From: JAYZDF01 sp036337945
GTDB taxonomy: Bacteria; Myxococcota; Kuafuiibacteriia; Kuafuiibacteriales; Kuafuiibacteriaceae
NCBI GenBank assembly: GCA_036337945.1
Contig: JAYZDF010000121.1
Location: forward strand, 1-64,000
DNA length: 64,000 nt
Direction: 5' to 3'
The position numbers and the translations under genes are program-made. Shown one piece after another: positions 17,101 through 25,288 of the stretch (the first letter of the stretch is position 1; every line of letters begins with the position of its first letter). The notes beneath the pieces were generated by a model, which saw nothing but the letters and a program-made list of their open reading frames with translations, ran no database searches and was not told the DNA's origin.

Positions 17101-18756
17101 GTGGACAGTCATTCCCTCTACCTAACCTTACTCATCTTCGTTCCGACGATCGCGATGTTCGCAGTCTTCGCTGCGAAAGAAGAACACGCGAAATGGATCG
17201 GCATGGCCACACTGGTCTTCCAGTTCCTCGCTTGTATTGGCGTGTACGCCGTATTTGACCCAACCAAGCCAGGTATTGGCGCGGAAGGATTACAGTTGGT
17301 CAAGCAAGTAGGCTGGATCGACTCATTCTCAATTGAGTACTATGTCGGAATCGACCAGCTGTCATTTTGGATGGTCGTACTTACCGGTTTTGTCGCCCTC
17401 GTTGCTGGGGTCGCAAGCTTCCACTTCAAGTACAAAGACGAGCATGGTAGCGAGCAAGAATACGGTATCCGAAAACAGCAAAAAGGCTACTGGGCGATGT
17501 TTCTTTTGCTCAACACGGGAATGTACGGCGTTTTTTGTGCGATGGACTTCTTCCTTTTCTACGTCTTTTGGGAAGTCATGCTTCTACCTATGTACTTCCT
17601 TATCGGTATTTGGGGTGGCCCGAGGAAGGAATACGCTGCAATCAAATTCTTCCTGTATACGCTTGCAGGCTCAGTATTCCTACTTTTAGGAATGATTGCA
17701 CTTTACTATGGTAGCGATGCAAGCGCTCTTGCTGGCACCGATGCTGTCGTCCAAGAAAACGGCAAATGGTTGTTCAAGAATGCCTCTGGAAACACAGAGC
17801 ACACCTTCAACCTAATCTACTTACAGATGCTTTCTGCGAAAGGACACTGGGCCGGACAAGGTGCGATCCTCGGGATGGAATTCACCAAGATCATTTGGGT
17901 CTTCATGTTCGTCGCTTTCGCAATCAAAGTACCGATGTTCCCATTTCACACCTGGCTGCCGGACGCTCACGTTCAAGCGCCAACCGCAATTTCAGCAATT
18001 CTTGCTGGCGTACTTTTGAAGATGGGCTGCTACGGCATCTTGCGGTTCAATTTCCAACTACTCCCGGATGCGACCATTTGGGCAGCGGACTACATGGCCG
18101 CGTTCGGCATGATTAGTGTCGTGTATGCAGCGTTAGTTTGTCTCGCACAAAAAGATCTGAAGAAGATCATCGCGTACTCATCCGTTAGCCATATGGGCTT
18201 TGTATTGCTCGGATTCGCTGCAATGACCCCTCAAGGGATGGTTGGCGGATACTTTCAAATGGTATCCCACGGGATCGTCTCTCCGATGCTCTTTTTGCTC
18301 GTCGGTGTTGTCTACGACCGTGCACATACCCGTGACGTGAACAGCTTTGGTGGTTTGGCCTCCAAACTACCTGAATATGCAGGTCTCACCGGTCTGGCAT
18401 TCTTCGCATCTCTGGGACTCCCTGGCCTCGCTGGATTCATTGGCGAAGCGTTGGTATTCCTAGGTGCCTTCCAGAAGTACCAAATATTCGTAATGGTGAG
18501 CGTGACTTCAGTGATCGTAACCGCTGCCTACTACCTCTGGACCATGCAGCGCGTTTTCCTCGGGAACTTCAATGCCAAATGGGACGGGCTATTGCCACCA
18601 CTTCACAAGCATGAGCGTGCTACCCTCTACCCACTTGCCTTCCTCAGTATCGCGATGGGCATCGCACCGTTTTACATCTTCAAATACATGAACCAAGGCA
18701 TCTACGACCTCATCGCTGCGACGACCAAAACAGCAGCAAAAGTCGCTGGACTCTAA
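17101..18756 (+). CDS. nuoM: NADH-quinone oxidoreductase subunit M (orphan copy)
   Basis: 551 residues, an antiporter-like proton-pumping membrane subunit of respiratory complex I. It has about 14 hydrophobic helices and the NuoM signatures FYVFWEVMLLPMYFLIG (with the key Glu of helix 5), FPFHTWLPDAHVQAPTAISAILAGVLLKMG, and AYSSVSHMGFVLLG; the lysines of the pumping axis are present. The start is taken as GTG 17101, seven bases after a -10-like box, giving a normal short N-terminus; ATG 17089 is the alternative. No other nuo gene is adjacent: nuoEFJK lie about 23 kb away and the next gene is atpD. MrpD-type antiporters are related, but the motifs here match NuoM better. Confidence 0.93.
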   Translation: MDSHSLYLTLLIFVPTIAMFAVFAAKEEHAKWIGMATLVFQFLACIGVYAVFDPTKPGIGAEGLQLVKQVGWIDSFSIEYYVGIDQLSFWMVVLTGFVALVAGVASFHFKYKDEHGSEQEYGIRKQQKGYWAMFLLLNTGMYGVFCAMDFFLFYVFWEVMLLPMYFLIGIWGGPRKEYAAIKFFLYTLAGSVFLLLGMIALYYGSDASALAGTDAVVQENGKWLFKNASGNTEHTFNLIYLQMLSAKGHWAGQGAILGMEFTKIIWVFMFVAFAIKVPMFPFHTWLPDAHVQAPTAISAILAGVLLKMGCYGILRFNFQLLPDATIWAADYMAAFGMISVVYAALVCLAQKDLKKIIAYSSVSHMGFVLLGFAAMTPQGMVGGYFQMVSHGIVSPMLFLLVGVVYDRAHTRDVNSFGGLASKLPEYAGLTGLAFFASLGLPGLAGFIGEALVFLGAFQKYQIFVMVSVTSVIVTAAYYLWTMQRVFLGNFNAKWDGLLPPLHKHERATLYPLAFLSIAMGIAPFYIFKYMNQGIYDLIAATTKTAAKVAGL

Positions 18757-18966
18757 AATACCGCTCACAAACCTTAGGCTTCACGTCCCACTTCTCTCTT
18801 ATTCCTCGAAAACCCCCTCTAAACTTTCTAACCCCGGGGTCTAATTTGTCAGGTCAAAGCGTCCCTTTTCCAGTGAACGAGCGACGCGACCGCCTGCAAA
18901 TATCGCCGATAACTAGCGGTTTCACGAAGAAAAGGAAATAAGAACAAAATTGCGAAAAGTTTCCCT

Positions 18967-18995
18967 TGATACGCGAGAACACATTGGATACGTGC
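18967..18995 (+). promoter_or_regulatory. Candidate atpD promoter with very short leader
   Basis: TTGATA (18967-18972), 17-base spacer, TACGTG (18990-18995), ten bases, then ATG 19006. No Shine-Dalgarno sequence precedes atpD. The rest of the 249-base gap after nuoM holds nothing I can identify. Confidence 0.4.
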
Positions 18996-19005
18996 TGCTC
19001 GAATC

Positions 19006-20505
19006 ATGGAAACAGCTGCAACTGCTAATGCAAACGGAAGCATCTCACAAGTCATTGGACCGGTCGTGGACGTCGAGTTCCCACCCGGAAAACTGCCCGA
19101 GATCTACAACGCTCTTAAGGTTACCAACCCGGACATTGACGACCGCGAAGGAAACCTGATTTTGGAAGTGGCACAACACCTCGGTGAGAATGTTGTACGT
19201 GCTATCGCAATGGATACCACCGACGGATTGGTCCGCGGTGCACCCGTCGAGAACACAGGTAAGCCTATTGCTGCGCCTGTCGGTCGCGAAGTACTTGGGC
19301 GTATTCTCAATGTTGTTGGTGAACCTGTCGACGAACTAGGGCCTGTAAACGCGAGCTCGTACGAGCCAATTCATAAGCAACCACCGCCTCTCGTAGAACA
19401 ATCTGTAGAGGTAGAAGCTTTCGAAACTGGTATTAAAGTCATCGACCTACTCGCTCCATACATGCGTGGTGGAAAGATTGGTCTGTTTGGCGGTGCTGGT
19501 GTTGGTAAAACAGTACTCTTGATGGAACTGATTCGAAACGTTGCTGTTCAGCGTGGCGGCTTCTCAGTTTTCGCTGGCGTTGGTGAACGTACTCGTGAAG
19601 GTCGAGACCTTTACGACGAAATGATTGAATCTAAGGTTATTGCAGTTGAACGTGACGATGACGGCCATCCTGTTTACGACGAAGAAGGCAACGTAACGTT
19701 GATTCCTGGCGAATCACAAGTTGCTTTGATCTACGGTCAAATGAACGAACCACCTGGTGCTCGTGCTCGTGTTGCGCTCACAGGATTGACCGTTGCTGAA
19801 TATTTCCGTGATGAAGGTCGTGAAGTTTTGATGTTTATTGATAATATCTTCCGCTTCACCCAAGCGGGTTCCGAGGTATCCGCACTTCTCGGTCGTATCC
19901 CGTCCGCTGTAGGTTACCAACCAACCTTGGCGACTGAGATGGGTGGTCTTCAAGAACGAATTACAACGACGTCGAAAGGAGCGATTACATCGGTACAAGC
20001 GATTTACGTTCCTGCGGATGACTTGACTGACCCTGCGCCTGCGACAACCTTTGCTCACTTGGATGCGACAACTGTACTTTCTCGTGGAATCGCAGAGCTT
20101 GGTATCTACCCCGCGGTAGATCCTCTGGACTCAACGAGTCGTCTTCTCACTCCAGATGTTGTTGGCGATGAGCACTACCAAGTAGCGCGCGAGGTTCAGC
20201 GGATCCTTGCTCGGTACAAAGAGCTGCAGGACATCATCGCAATTCTTGGTTTGGACGAACTTTCTCCGGAAGACCGTGCGATCGTTGACCGTGCACGTCG
20301 CATACAAAAGTTCCTTTCACAGCCATTCTTCGTAGCGGAGCAATTTACCGGTGCTGCCGGTAAATACGTCAAACTCGAAGACACCGTTCGGTCCTTCAAA
20401 GAAGTTTGTGATGGCAAGTACGACCATATCCCTGAAAAATACTTTATGTACGCAGGATCTATCGATGAAGTCCTTGAACGTGCCAAGAAGGAAGGAGCTA
20501 TCTAA
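19006..20505 (+). CDS. atpD: F1F0 ATP synthase subunit beta
   Basis: Catalytic subunit of F1, 499 residues. The Walker A motif is GGAGVGKT (162-169), followed by GERTREG (~193-199), the Walker B region ending LMFIDNIFR, and the DELSxED loop as DELSPED, with the C-terminal helical domain intact. It is slightly longer than usual, mainly from a charged insert of roughly 15-20 residues near 212-236 (VERDDDGHPVYDEEGN), just before the conserved QMNEPPGAR. Downstream atpC overlaps by one base (TAATG). The other F1 and F0 genes are not in the window, so the atp genes are split. No sign of degradation. Confidence 0.98.
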   Translation: METAATANANGSISQVIGPVVDVEFPPGKLPEIYNALKVTNPDIDDREGNLILEVAQHLGENVVRAIAMDTTDGLVRGAPVENTGKPIAAPVGREVLGRILNVVGEPVDELGPVNASSYEPIHKQPPPLVEQSVEVEAFETGIKVIDLLAPYMRGGKIGLFGGAGVGKTVLLMELIRNVAVQRGGFSVFAGVGERTREGRDLYDEMIESKVIAVERDDDGHPVYDEEGNVTLIPGESQVALIYGQMNEPPGARARVALTGLTVAEYFRDEGREVLMFIDNIFRFTQAGSEVSALLGRIPSAVGYQPTLATEMGGLQERITTTSKGAITSVQAIYVPADDLTDPAPATTFAHLDATTVLSRGIAELGIYPAVDPLDSTSRLLTPDVVGDEHYQVAREVQRILARYKELQDIIAILGLDELSPEDRAIVDRARRIQKFLSQPFFVAEQFTGAAGKYVKLEDTVRSFKEVCDGKYDHIPEKYFMYAGSIDEVLERAKKEGAI

Positions 20506-20909
20506 TGGCCCTGAAGCTCGCCATTGTAACGCCCGAATCAGCAGGCGTAACTGTTGAATGTGAGGAAGCCGTAGTTCCAAGCGTAAACGGCGAGGTCGGA
20601 CTATTGTCCCAACATATAGCCATGATCTCTGCGATTCAGCCGGGCGTGCTCACCGTAATTTCTGGCGGGAAGCGAGACTACTACGTCGTCGGAACAGGGT
20701 TCGTTGAAATCGATGAGGATCAGGTCTCGATCCTAACGAGTACATTCGAAGCCGTAGAGGACATCGATGTTGAGCGCGCCAAAAAAGCTTTGGACAGCGC
20801 GACTGAGAAACTAAATACCCTCGGGCCGGATGAGCCAGGATACGTCAAAGCGGAGCAAAAGGCTCAGCGCGCACGTGCTCGGCTCGACGGAATTGCACGA
20901 ATCAACTAG
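20505..20909 (+). CDS. atpC: F1F0 ATP synthase subunit epsilon
   Basis: 134 residues: an N-terminal beta-sandwich (TPESAGVTVECEEAVVPSVNGEVGLLSQHIAMISAIQPG) and the C-terminal helical hairpin (ERAKKALDSATEKLN...AQRARARL) that can act as an inhibitory arm on F1. It couples rotor and catalytic head. ATG overlaps the atpD stop by one base, so translation is probably coupled. Length and pattern are typical. Confidence 0.95.
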   Translation: MALKLAIVTPESAGVTVECEEAVVPSVNGEVGLLSQHIAMISAIQPGVLTVISGGKRDYYVVGTGFVEIDEDQVSILTSTFEAVEDIDVERAKKALDSATEKLNTLGPDEPGYVKAEQKAQRARARLDGIARIN

Positions 20910-20944
20910 CCAATTCGCACAAAGCTACAATTCCTCGTCGAATT

Positions 20945-21364
20945 TTGGCATCCATCCCTGCACAAAACACATCACAATTTGATACGTGTACAATTGTGTC
21001 TAAAGCGCTGCTGTTCGCACTTTTCTCTTCGCTCCTGACAGCGAGCTGTGTCTTGATCGGGCAAGGCATTGCGGCTCAGCTCGCAGAGAGAGCACGACGT
21101 CGTAAAGCAATCGCAGCCAACTTTATTCTAGAGCTGGGCAGAGCTACTACGCCAAGTGAGCTCGCCAGTTCCTTGAAAATTAATTCCTTTCAAGCTCAGC
21201 GACTATTATCTTCAATGGTCGACGATTATTATTTTTCTCTTCGATACGACCGTAAAGCAGCAGAATTTCAATACGGGTTCACTGAAAAATACGAGCGAAT
21301 GAAAGAAGATCAGCTTCTATCCGACTCCGCGATTGTGCCGATTTATGACCCTTCGGATGTTTAG
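20945..21364 (+). CDS. Unknown small protein, N-terminal TM segment and winged-helix-like region
   Basis: Up to 139 residues. A hydrophobic segment (~20-45: SKALLFALFSSLLTASCVLIGQGIAA) could be a membrane anchor; the following ARRRKAIAANFILELGRATTPSELASSLKINSFQAQRLLSSMVDD resembles a small helix-turn-helix with a wing, as in membrane-tethered regulators, but this is a structural guess. The start is TTG 20945 or GTG 20996; neither has a clear Shine-Dalgarno sequence, and TACAAT at 20930-20935 could serve as a -10. It converges with obgE, overlapping by four bases. Confidence 0.5.
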   Translation: MASIPAQNTSQFDTCTIVSKALLFALFSSLLTASCVLIGQGIAAQLAERARRRKAIAANFILELGRATTPSELASSLKINSFQAQRLLSSMVDDYYFSLRYDRKAAEFQYGFTEKYERMKEDQLLSDSAIVPIYDPSDV

Positions 21365-22404
21365 GAATGCTCTGTCAGCTCGCTCGATTCAAATAATTTT
21401 GATCGCTCTTCGTCTACTAGGTCCTGCAGAGCGTAACAAAGCTCGTCTAAGCCGTCACCACGTACCGAAGAGATGACAAACAGAGGAATACCTTCACGTT
21501 CCGCGATTTCTTGGACTTCTTCAAGTGCGGCCTCGGTATCAGGGAGGTCTGCTTTGGTAAGTACGAGAACTTTCGGTTTGTCCAGCATCTGCGGGCTGTA
21601 TGCCCCAAGCTCCCTCATCAGAATCTCGTAGTCAGTGACAGGGTGCCGAGACGCTTCGAATCCGACATCGAGCAGCACCGCGAATCCAGAGACTCGTTCG
21701 ACGTGTTTCAGGAAGCGATGCCCCAAACCGACACCTTCGGAGGCCCCCTCAATGAGTCCTGGGATATCCGCGACACAAAAACTGCGCCCCGTTTCCGTAC
21801 TCACAATCCCAAGATTTGGCGTGAGTGTGGTAAAAGGGTACTCTGCAATTTTCGGTTTTGCTGCTGAAATCCGGCTAATCAAAGTCGATTTACCGGCGTT
21901 TGGAAAGCCCACGAGTCCAACATCAGCAATCAATTTGAGCGTGAGGCGAATTCTTTTTTCGACGACAGGTTGCCCGAGTTCTCGTCGCTTTGGGGCTTGG
22001 TTGGTCGAGGACTTGAAATGCATATTCCCACGGCCGCCTTTCCCGCCGCGAGCGACCACAACTTCGGCCCCGACTTCATCCAGATCTCCCAATAACTCGG
22101 ACGTCTCAGCATCGCTGACTACAGTCCCGACCGGTACAGGAATATGGAGATCATCTCCCCAACGCCCGTACATTTGTTTGCTCATTCCATCTTGACCGTG
22201 CTGAGCTCGATGATGCTGCTGGAATTGCAAGTGCAATAGAGTATTGTACCGTGCCTCTGCCCGGATAATCACGCTCCCGCCATTGCCGCCGTCTCCACCG
22301 TTTGGGCCGCCAAAGGGATTGAACTTCTCCCTCAGAAAGGAAGCACAACCATCTCCGCCCTTTCCAGAGCGGACGTAAATCGAGACTTCATCGACAAATT
22401 TCAT
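21361..22404 (-). CDS. obgE: Obg-family GTPase
   Basis: 347 residues. The glycine-rich Obg fold (1-158, with GGPNGGDGGNGGSV) is followed by a GTPase domain: G1 GFPNAGKST (~167), G3 DIPGLIEGA (~213), G4 TKAD (~286) and G5 ISS (~314). Obg proteins act in 50S ribosome maturation and in growth and stress control. It lacks the extra C-terminal domain of some family members. It is third in the conserved order rplU-rpmA-obgE, after an 86-base gap that holds a terminator-like hairpin, so it may be expressed at a lower level than the ribosomal genes. Confidence 0.97.
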   Translation of the reverse strand: MKFVDEVSIYVRSGKGGDGCASFLREKFNPFGGPNGGDGGNGGSVIIRAEARYNTLLHLQFQQHHRAQHGQDGMSKQMYGRWGDDLHIPVPVGTVVSDAETSELLGDLDEVGAEVVVARGGKGGRGNMHFKSSTNQAPKRRELGQPVVEKRIRLTLKLIADVGLVGFPNAGKSTLISRISAAKPKIAEYPFTTLTPNLGIVSTETGRSFCVADIPGLIEGASEGVGLGHRFLKHVERVSGFAVLLDVGFEASRHPVTDYEILMRELGAYSPQMLDKPKVLVLTKADLPDTEAALEEVQEIAEREGIPLFVISSVRGDGLDELCYALQDLVDEERSKLFESSELTEHS

Positions 22405-22445
22405 GGTTTTGGTGAGGTTCTCGCAAAAGCGCGAGGGTCTAGAGG

Positions 22446-22476
22446 ACGAAAAGAAGCGACCGTTGCATTAGGTCGC
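22446..22476 (-). terminator. Terminator-like hairpin between rpmA and obgE
   Basis: On the minus strand GCGACC, a nine-base loop and GGTCGC are followed at once by TTCTTTTCG. This is a plausible partial terminator that would lower obgE transcription relative to rplU-rpmA. The stem is only six pairs, so it may leak. A second weak stem (CTCGC/GCGAG) lies just before the obgE start. Confidence 0.5.
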
Positions 22477-22490
22477 GTCCCCGCTGTGAG

Positions 22491-22748
22491 CTATTCTGCA
22501 GTTACAATGGTGCAGCGACGTTTGTCGCCTGCGAAGCGTTCAAACTTGACCACGCCATCAGTCAAAGCAAATAGCGTATGGTCACGCCCCAGGCCAACAT
22601 TGCGGCCGGGATGAACTCTTGTACCACGTTGACGTACAATAATGTTCCCAGCGACAACCTTTTGCCCAGCGTGAACCTTCACACCAAGATATTTCGCATT
22701 AGAATCGCGGCCGTTTCTCGACGAGCCCTGTCCTTTCTTGTGAGCCAT
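22491..22748 (-). CDS. rpmA: 50S ribosomal protein L27
   Basis: 85 residues, normal length. Starts MAHKKGQGSSRNGRDSNAKYLGVK, the conserved N-terminal tail that reaches the peptidyl-transferase centre, and includes GNIIVRQRGTRVHPG. No N-terminal Firmicutes-type cleavage extension. A strong Shine-Dalgarno GAGGTGA lies five bases before the ATG, overlapping the end of rplU, which abuts it. Confidence 0.98.
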   Translation of the reverse strand: MAHKKGQGSSRNGRDSNAKYLGVKVHAGQKVVAGNIIVRQRGTRVHPGRNVGLGRDHTLFALTDGVVKFERFAGDKRRCTIVTAE

Positions 22749-23063
22749 TTAGTTCACCTCAATTCCTTTGATCCGAATGTCCGTATATTGCTGACGGTGG
22801 CCTTGCTTCCGCGTGTAGCCCTTGTGCCGTTTTCTTTTGAACACGATAATCTTCTTAGATTGTCCGTGAATAACGACTTCAGCCTTCACTGAGGCTCCAT
22901 CAACGGTCGGTGAACCAACTTTTGGCTCTCCCTCTCCCGCAATCAACAATACCTGGTCAAGTGCGATCTCCGCACCGACATCGGCGTTAAGTTTTTCGAC
23001 CCTAAGTAGGTCACCTTCTTTTACGCGGTGTTGTTTCCCACCGCTTACGACAACAGCGTACAT
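22749..23063 (-). CDS. rplU: 50S ribosomal protein L21
   Basis: 104 residues, normal length. Begins MYAVVVSGGKQHRVKEGD and ends with KRHKGYTRKQGHRQQYTDIRI, the L21 signature. First gene of rplU-rpmA-obgE. GGAG lies ten bases before the ATG. A TTGACA on the minus strand at 23115-23110 could be the -35 of its promoter, but the matching -10 (TACCAA, 17 bases on) is weak. Confidence 0.97.
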   Translation of the reverse strand: MYAVVVSGGKQHRVKEGDLLRVEKLNADVGAEIALDQVLLIAGEGEPKVGSPTVDGASVKAEVVIHGQSKKIIVFKRKRHKGYTRKQGHRQQYTDIRIKGIEVN

Positions 23064-23164
23064 CGATATGTATCTCCGAGGTGGTGTTGGTAAGGGATGA
23101 ATATCAGACTGTCAAGAACTAGAAGACACTGGATCACGGAAAGAATCCATGTCAGAAGAACCAC

Positions 23165-23764
23165 ATGAAGATTCGACCCATATTGGCCCTTATCTTACCC
23201 GTTTCACTCGCAGTGTTTGGTTGCTCTAAGGATAAACCCGGAACAACCGCCACCGCACCATCGGCTTCCAACGCTCAGCCAGCCACCGCCGCATCCAAGC
23301 CGGCAATGGCACGGGCAGGAAGTCAACCCGCTGTGGCGGCCTCCCAACCCGCAGCAAAGACAGATCCTTTTAGCGGACTCGTCAAGTTTGGAGAAGGTAT
23401 CTCCGAAAAAGACATCAAACCGACAGACGTCTTGTACATCATGGCTCGGCAAGCCATGGGGCCGGGACAAGCAGGCCGCTTAGTCGCCGTTCAACGACAT
23501 GCACCCGTAAAGCTTCCATTACGGTACGAAATGACATCAAAGAATCTGATGATGCCAGGAGTACCATTCGCTGGGCCATTTATCGTACGAGCGAGACTCG
23601 ATCGGGATGGCGACCCGATGACCAAAGGAGCTGATGACCTATACGCCGAATTCAGCAAAAGCGTGGCGAATGGCGACGACACGGTCCACTTGACGCTCTC
23701 CAAACGAGCGATGCCAGCAAAAGGAGCAGCATCAAGCCGACCCGCTAGTCAGCCTGCCAAGTAA
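23165..23764 (+). CDS. Predicted lipoprotein with Ala/Ser/Pro/Gln-rich spacer
   Basis: 199 residues. Signal peptide and lipobox (SLAVFGCSK, Cys ~20), then a 45-residue low-complexity spacer built on ASQPA/ASKPA units (~28-65), then a compact domain (~70-190) of unknown family; the very end repeats the spacer composition (SSRPASQPAK). The spacer probably lifts the domain from the membrane. It is divergent from rplU and convergent with the next lipoprotein gene, eight bases apart. No function can be assigned. Confidence 0.65.
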   Translation: MKIRPILALILPVSLAVFGCSKDKPGTTATAPSASNAQPATAASKPAMARAGSQPAVAASQPAAKTDPFSGLVKFGEGISEKDIKPTDVLYIMARQAMGPGQAGRLVAVQRHAPVKLPLRYEMTSKNLMMPGVPFAGPFIVRARLDRDGDPMTKGADDLYAEFSKSVANGDDTVHLTLSKRAMPAKGAASSRPASQPAK

Positions 23765-23772
23765 CTCGTCGC

Positions 23773-24333
23773 TTACTGAACTTGGTAACCCTTTAGCTCG
23801 CTCGATATAAGGAGCAGCGGAGGCTCGAGCTCAAGGCTATAGACCTTCATCGAAATAGGTCCAACCCCTGGGGCGTAAACAATGTTCGCCCGTTGGCTAC
23901 CGGGAATCTCTTCGGTGAGATGAATACAATTCTTAAACTTGCCGGCAGCAACGGTGGTCGTTTTTGATACCGCCGTAATCGTGACTACCCCATCCGCATC
24001 TCTCATTTTCCAAGAGGCGCCTGCTTTGATGGGGTCTTTCAAAATATAGTAACCAGACTGCGGCTTGAACAGGCCCTCAGCTCTCCTGGCAATCGCTACA
24101 TTCTGAGCACCGGTAGTTAAAACGAATCCATCCGGGTCAACCTTTGCAATCCGTGACGTGACTAGCACCTGAGCATTAGTATCGTGCGACGTTACTAAAT
24201 GCGCCCACGCATTTCCAAGCTTCACAGGGTAAAAGTCGCTGGCCTTTTCTGCTGGCGGAAGCTTTTCGCTGGTCTGAGTAGTTACACAGCCGGCAAAAAT
24301 TCCGATCGCAAATATACTCCATAAAAATTTCAT
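23773..24333 (-). CDS. Predicted lipoprotein, beta-rich
   Basis: About 186 residues from ATG 24333. Lipobox FAGCVTT (Cys ~15). The mature part has alternating strands with FYPVKLGNAWAHLVT and GYYILKDPIKAGASWKM, a pattern seen in a broad group of secreted proteins in which FxP...G..W..... motifs define a beta-fold. No specific function. The open frame extends to 24423, but the extension lacks signal features and overlaps the upstream gene. It follows the TupA-like gene on the same strand, probably as an operon. Confidence 0.65.
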   Translation of the reverse strand: MKFLWSIFAIGIFAGCVTTQTSEKLPPAEKASDFYPVKLGNAWAHLVTSHDTNAQVLVTSRIAKVDPDGFVLTTGAQNVAIARRAEGLFKPQSGYYILKDPIKAGASWKMRDADGVVTITAVSKTTTVAAGKFKNCIHLTEEIPGSQRANIVYAPGVGPISMKVYSLELEPPLLLISSELKGYQVQ

Positions 24334-24394
24334 GTCTTGCTCTGTATCTAAGAATGAGTTCCTGCGCAGCTTTTTTCCGGGAGAAGAGCACGTA

Positions 24395-25249
24395 TTATGG
24401 TGACGGAGCTCTGGCACCGGCACCTGCCTTCGGCATACCTAAGGAATAAAAAGGCAACCCGACACGAGAAGCTCCGAGTTTTTCTAAAATGGAGCGCCAT
24501 TGCCCGCTAACCAAATACTCTTGAATCAAAAGTGCGTGTCCTTGTTTTGCTCTGGCTGGATGTGCGAATAGAATCCGAACCGGAAGCACCAACTGCGGCT
24601 CTCCTTGTTGATAAACGCGGTGAGGCTTGATTCCCTCTGATGCGGCAAGAACCAAAGAAGAGCGTCTTACCAGCCCAAATGCATTTCTACGAACAACTTC
24701 CTTTACAAATGCCGTGCCCGATAATGTCGTTTCAATTTGGCTACCAGAGCCTGGCCTATTACCTGTCTTCCTTTCCAAACGAGCGTGCGCTTCCTGTTCG
24801 AAGCTCGAAGGTCGTGCGACCAAATAGAGATAATTAGAGCGAATGACATTTTGCAAAAACTCCACGGGACCTTTGCTGCCATGACTGCGAAATTTGTCCT
24901 CCGCGGGACCGATGAATACAAATTCTTCGTGAGCTATAGCTTCCTCTTTAGAAACTATTCCTTCGACCAGAGTTTGGTCCGACCAGACTGCTCTAGATGT
25001 CAAGACAGCTTCCAATTGCCCGTCACGTAACGCCTTAGCGAGTATTTCAGGCTCTCTATATGAGAACTGGAGTCTTTTATGAGATGCCTGTTCAAATCCC
25101 GCTCTAAAGGCTTCTGCAATTCCAGTTTCGCGGAAAGAGATATCGACTCCGAGGATAACTTCTGTCGAAGCTTGGGGAGCGAGGAACTCGTCGCAACCAA
25201 AAGCTGAACTCAGAAGTAACGTGACCAACAGCTTTCGGTGGCGATGCAT
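24395..25249 (-). CDS. Periplasmic binding protein-like lipoprotein (TupA/PBP-II resemblance)
   Basis: 284 residues. N-terminal signal with lipobox-like SSAFGCDE (Cys ~19). The body resembles type II periplasmic binding proteins of the tungstate/molybdate group: ILGVDISFRETGIAEAFRAGFE at the start, LRDGQLEAVLTSR, EEFVFIGPAEDKFRSHG and YLVARPSSFEQEAHARLERKTG follow the order of the anion-loop motifs in TupA, but are divergent. No permease or ATPase gene is adjacent, so it may be a sensor or orphan binding protein rather than a transporter part. It sits 39 bases downstream of the multihaem cytochrome gene on the same strand; a metal-anion or phosphonate ligand is possible. Ligand unknown. Confidence 0.6.
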   Translation of the reverse strand: MHRHRKLLVTLLLSSAFGCDEFLAPQASTEVILGVDISFRETGIAEAFRAGFEQASHKRLQFSYREPEILAKALRDGQLEAVLTSRAVWSDQTLVEGIVSKEEAIAHEEFVFIGPAEDKFRSHGSKGPVEFLQNVIRSNYLYLVARPSSFEQEAHARLERKTGNRPGSGSQIETTLSGTAFVKEVVRRNAFGLVRRSSLVLAASEGIKPHRVYQQGEPQLVLPVRILFAHPARAKQGHALLIQEYLVSGQWRSILEKLGASRVGLPFYSLGMPKAGAGARAPSP

Positions 25250-25288
25250 AATTGAACCCGTTATGCGCGAGAACGCATTGCTCGTATC

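Noticed and set aside
18849..19055. 68-residue hydrophobic frame opposite the atpD start
   Set aside because: It overlaps the atpD start and its promoter, and has no supporting ribosome site or neighbour.
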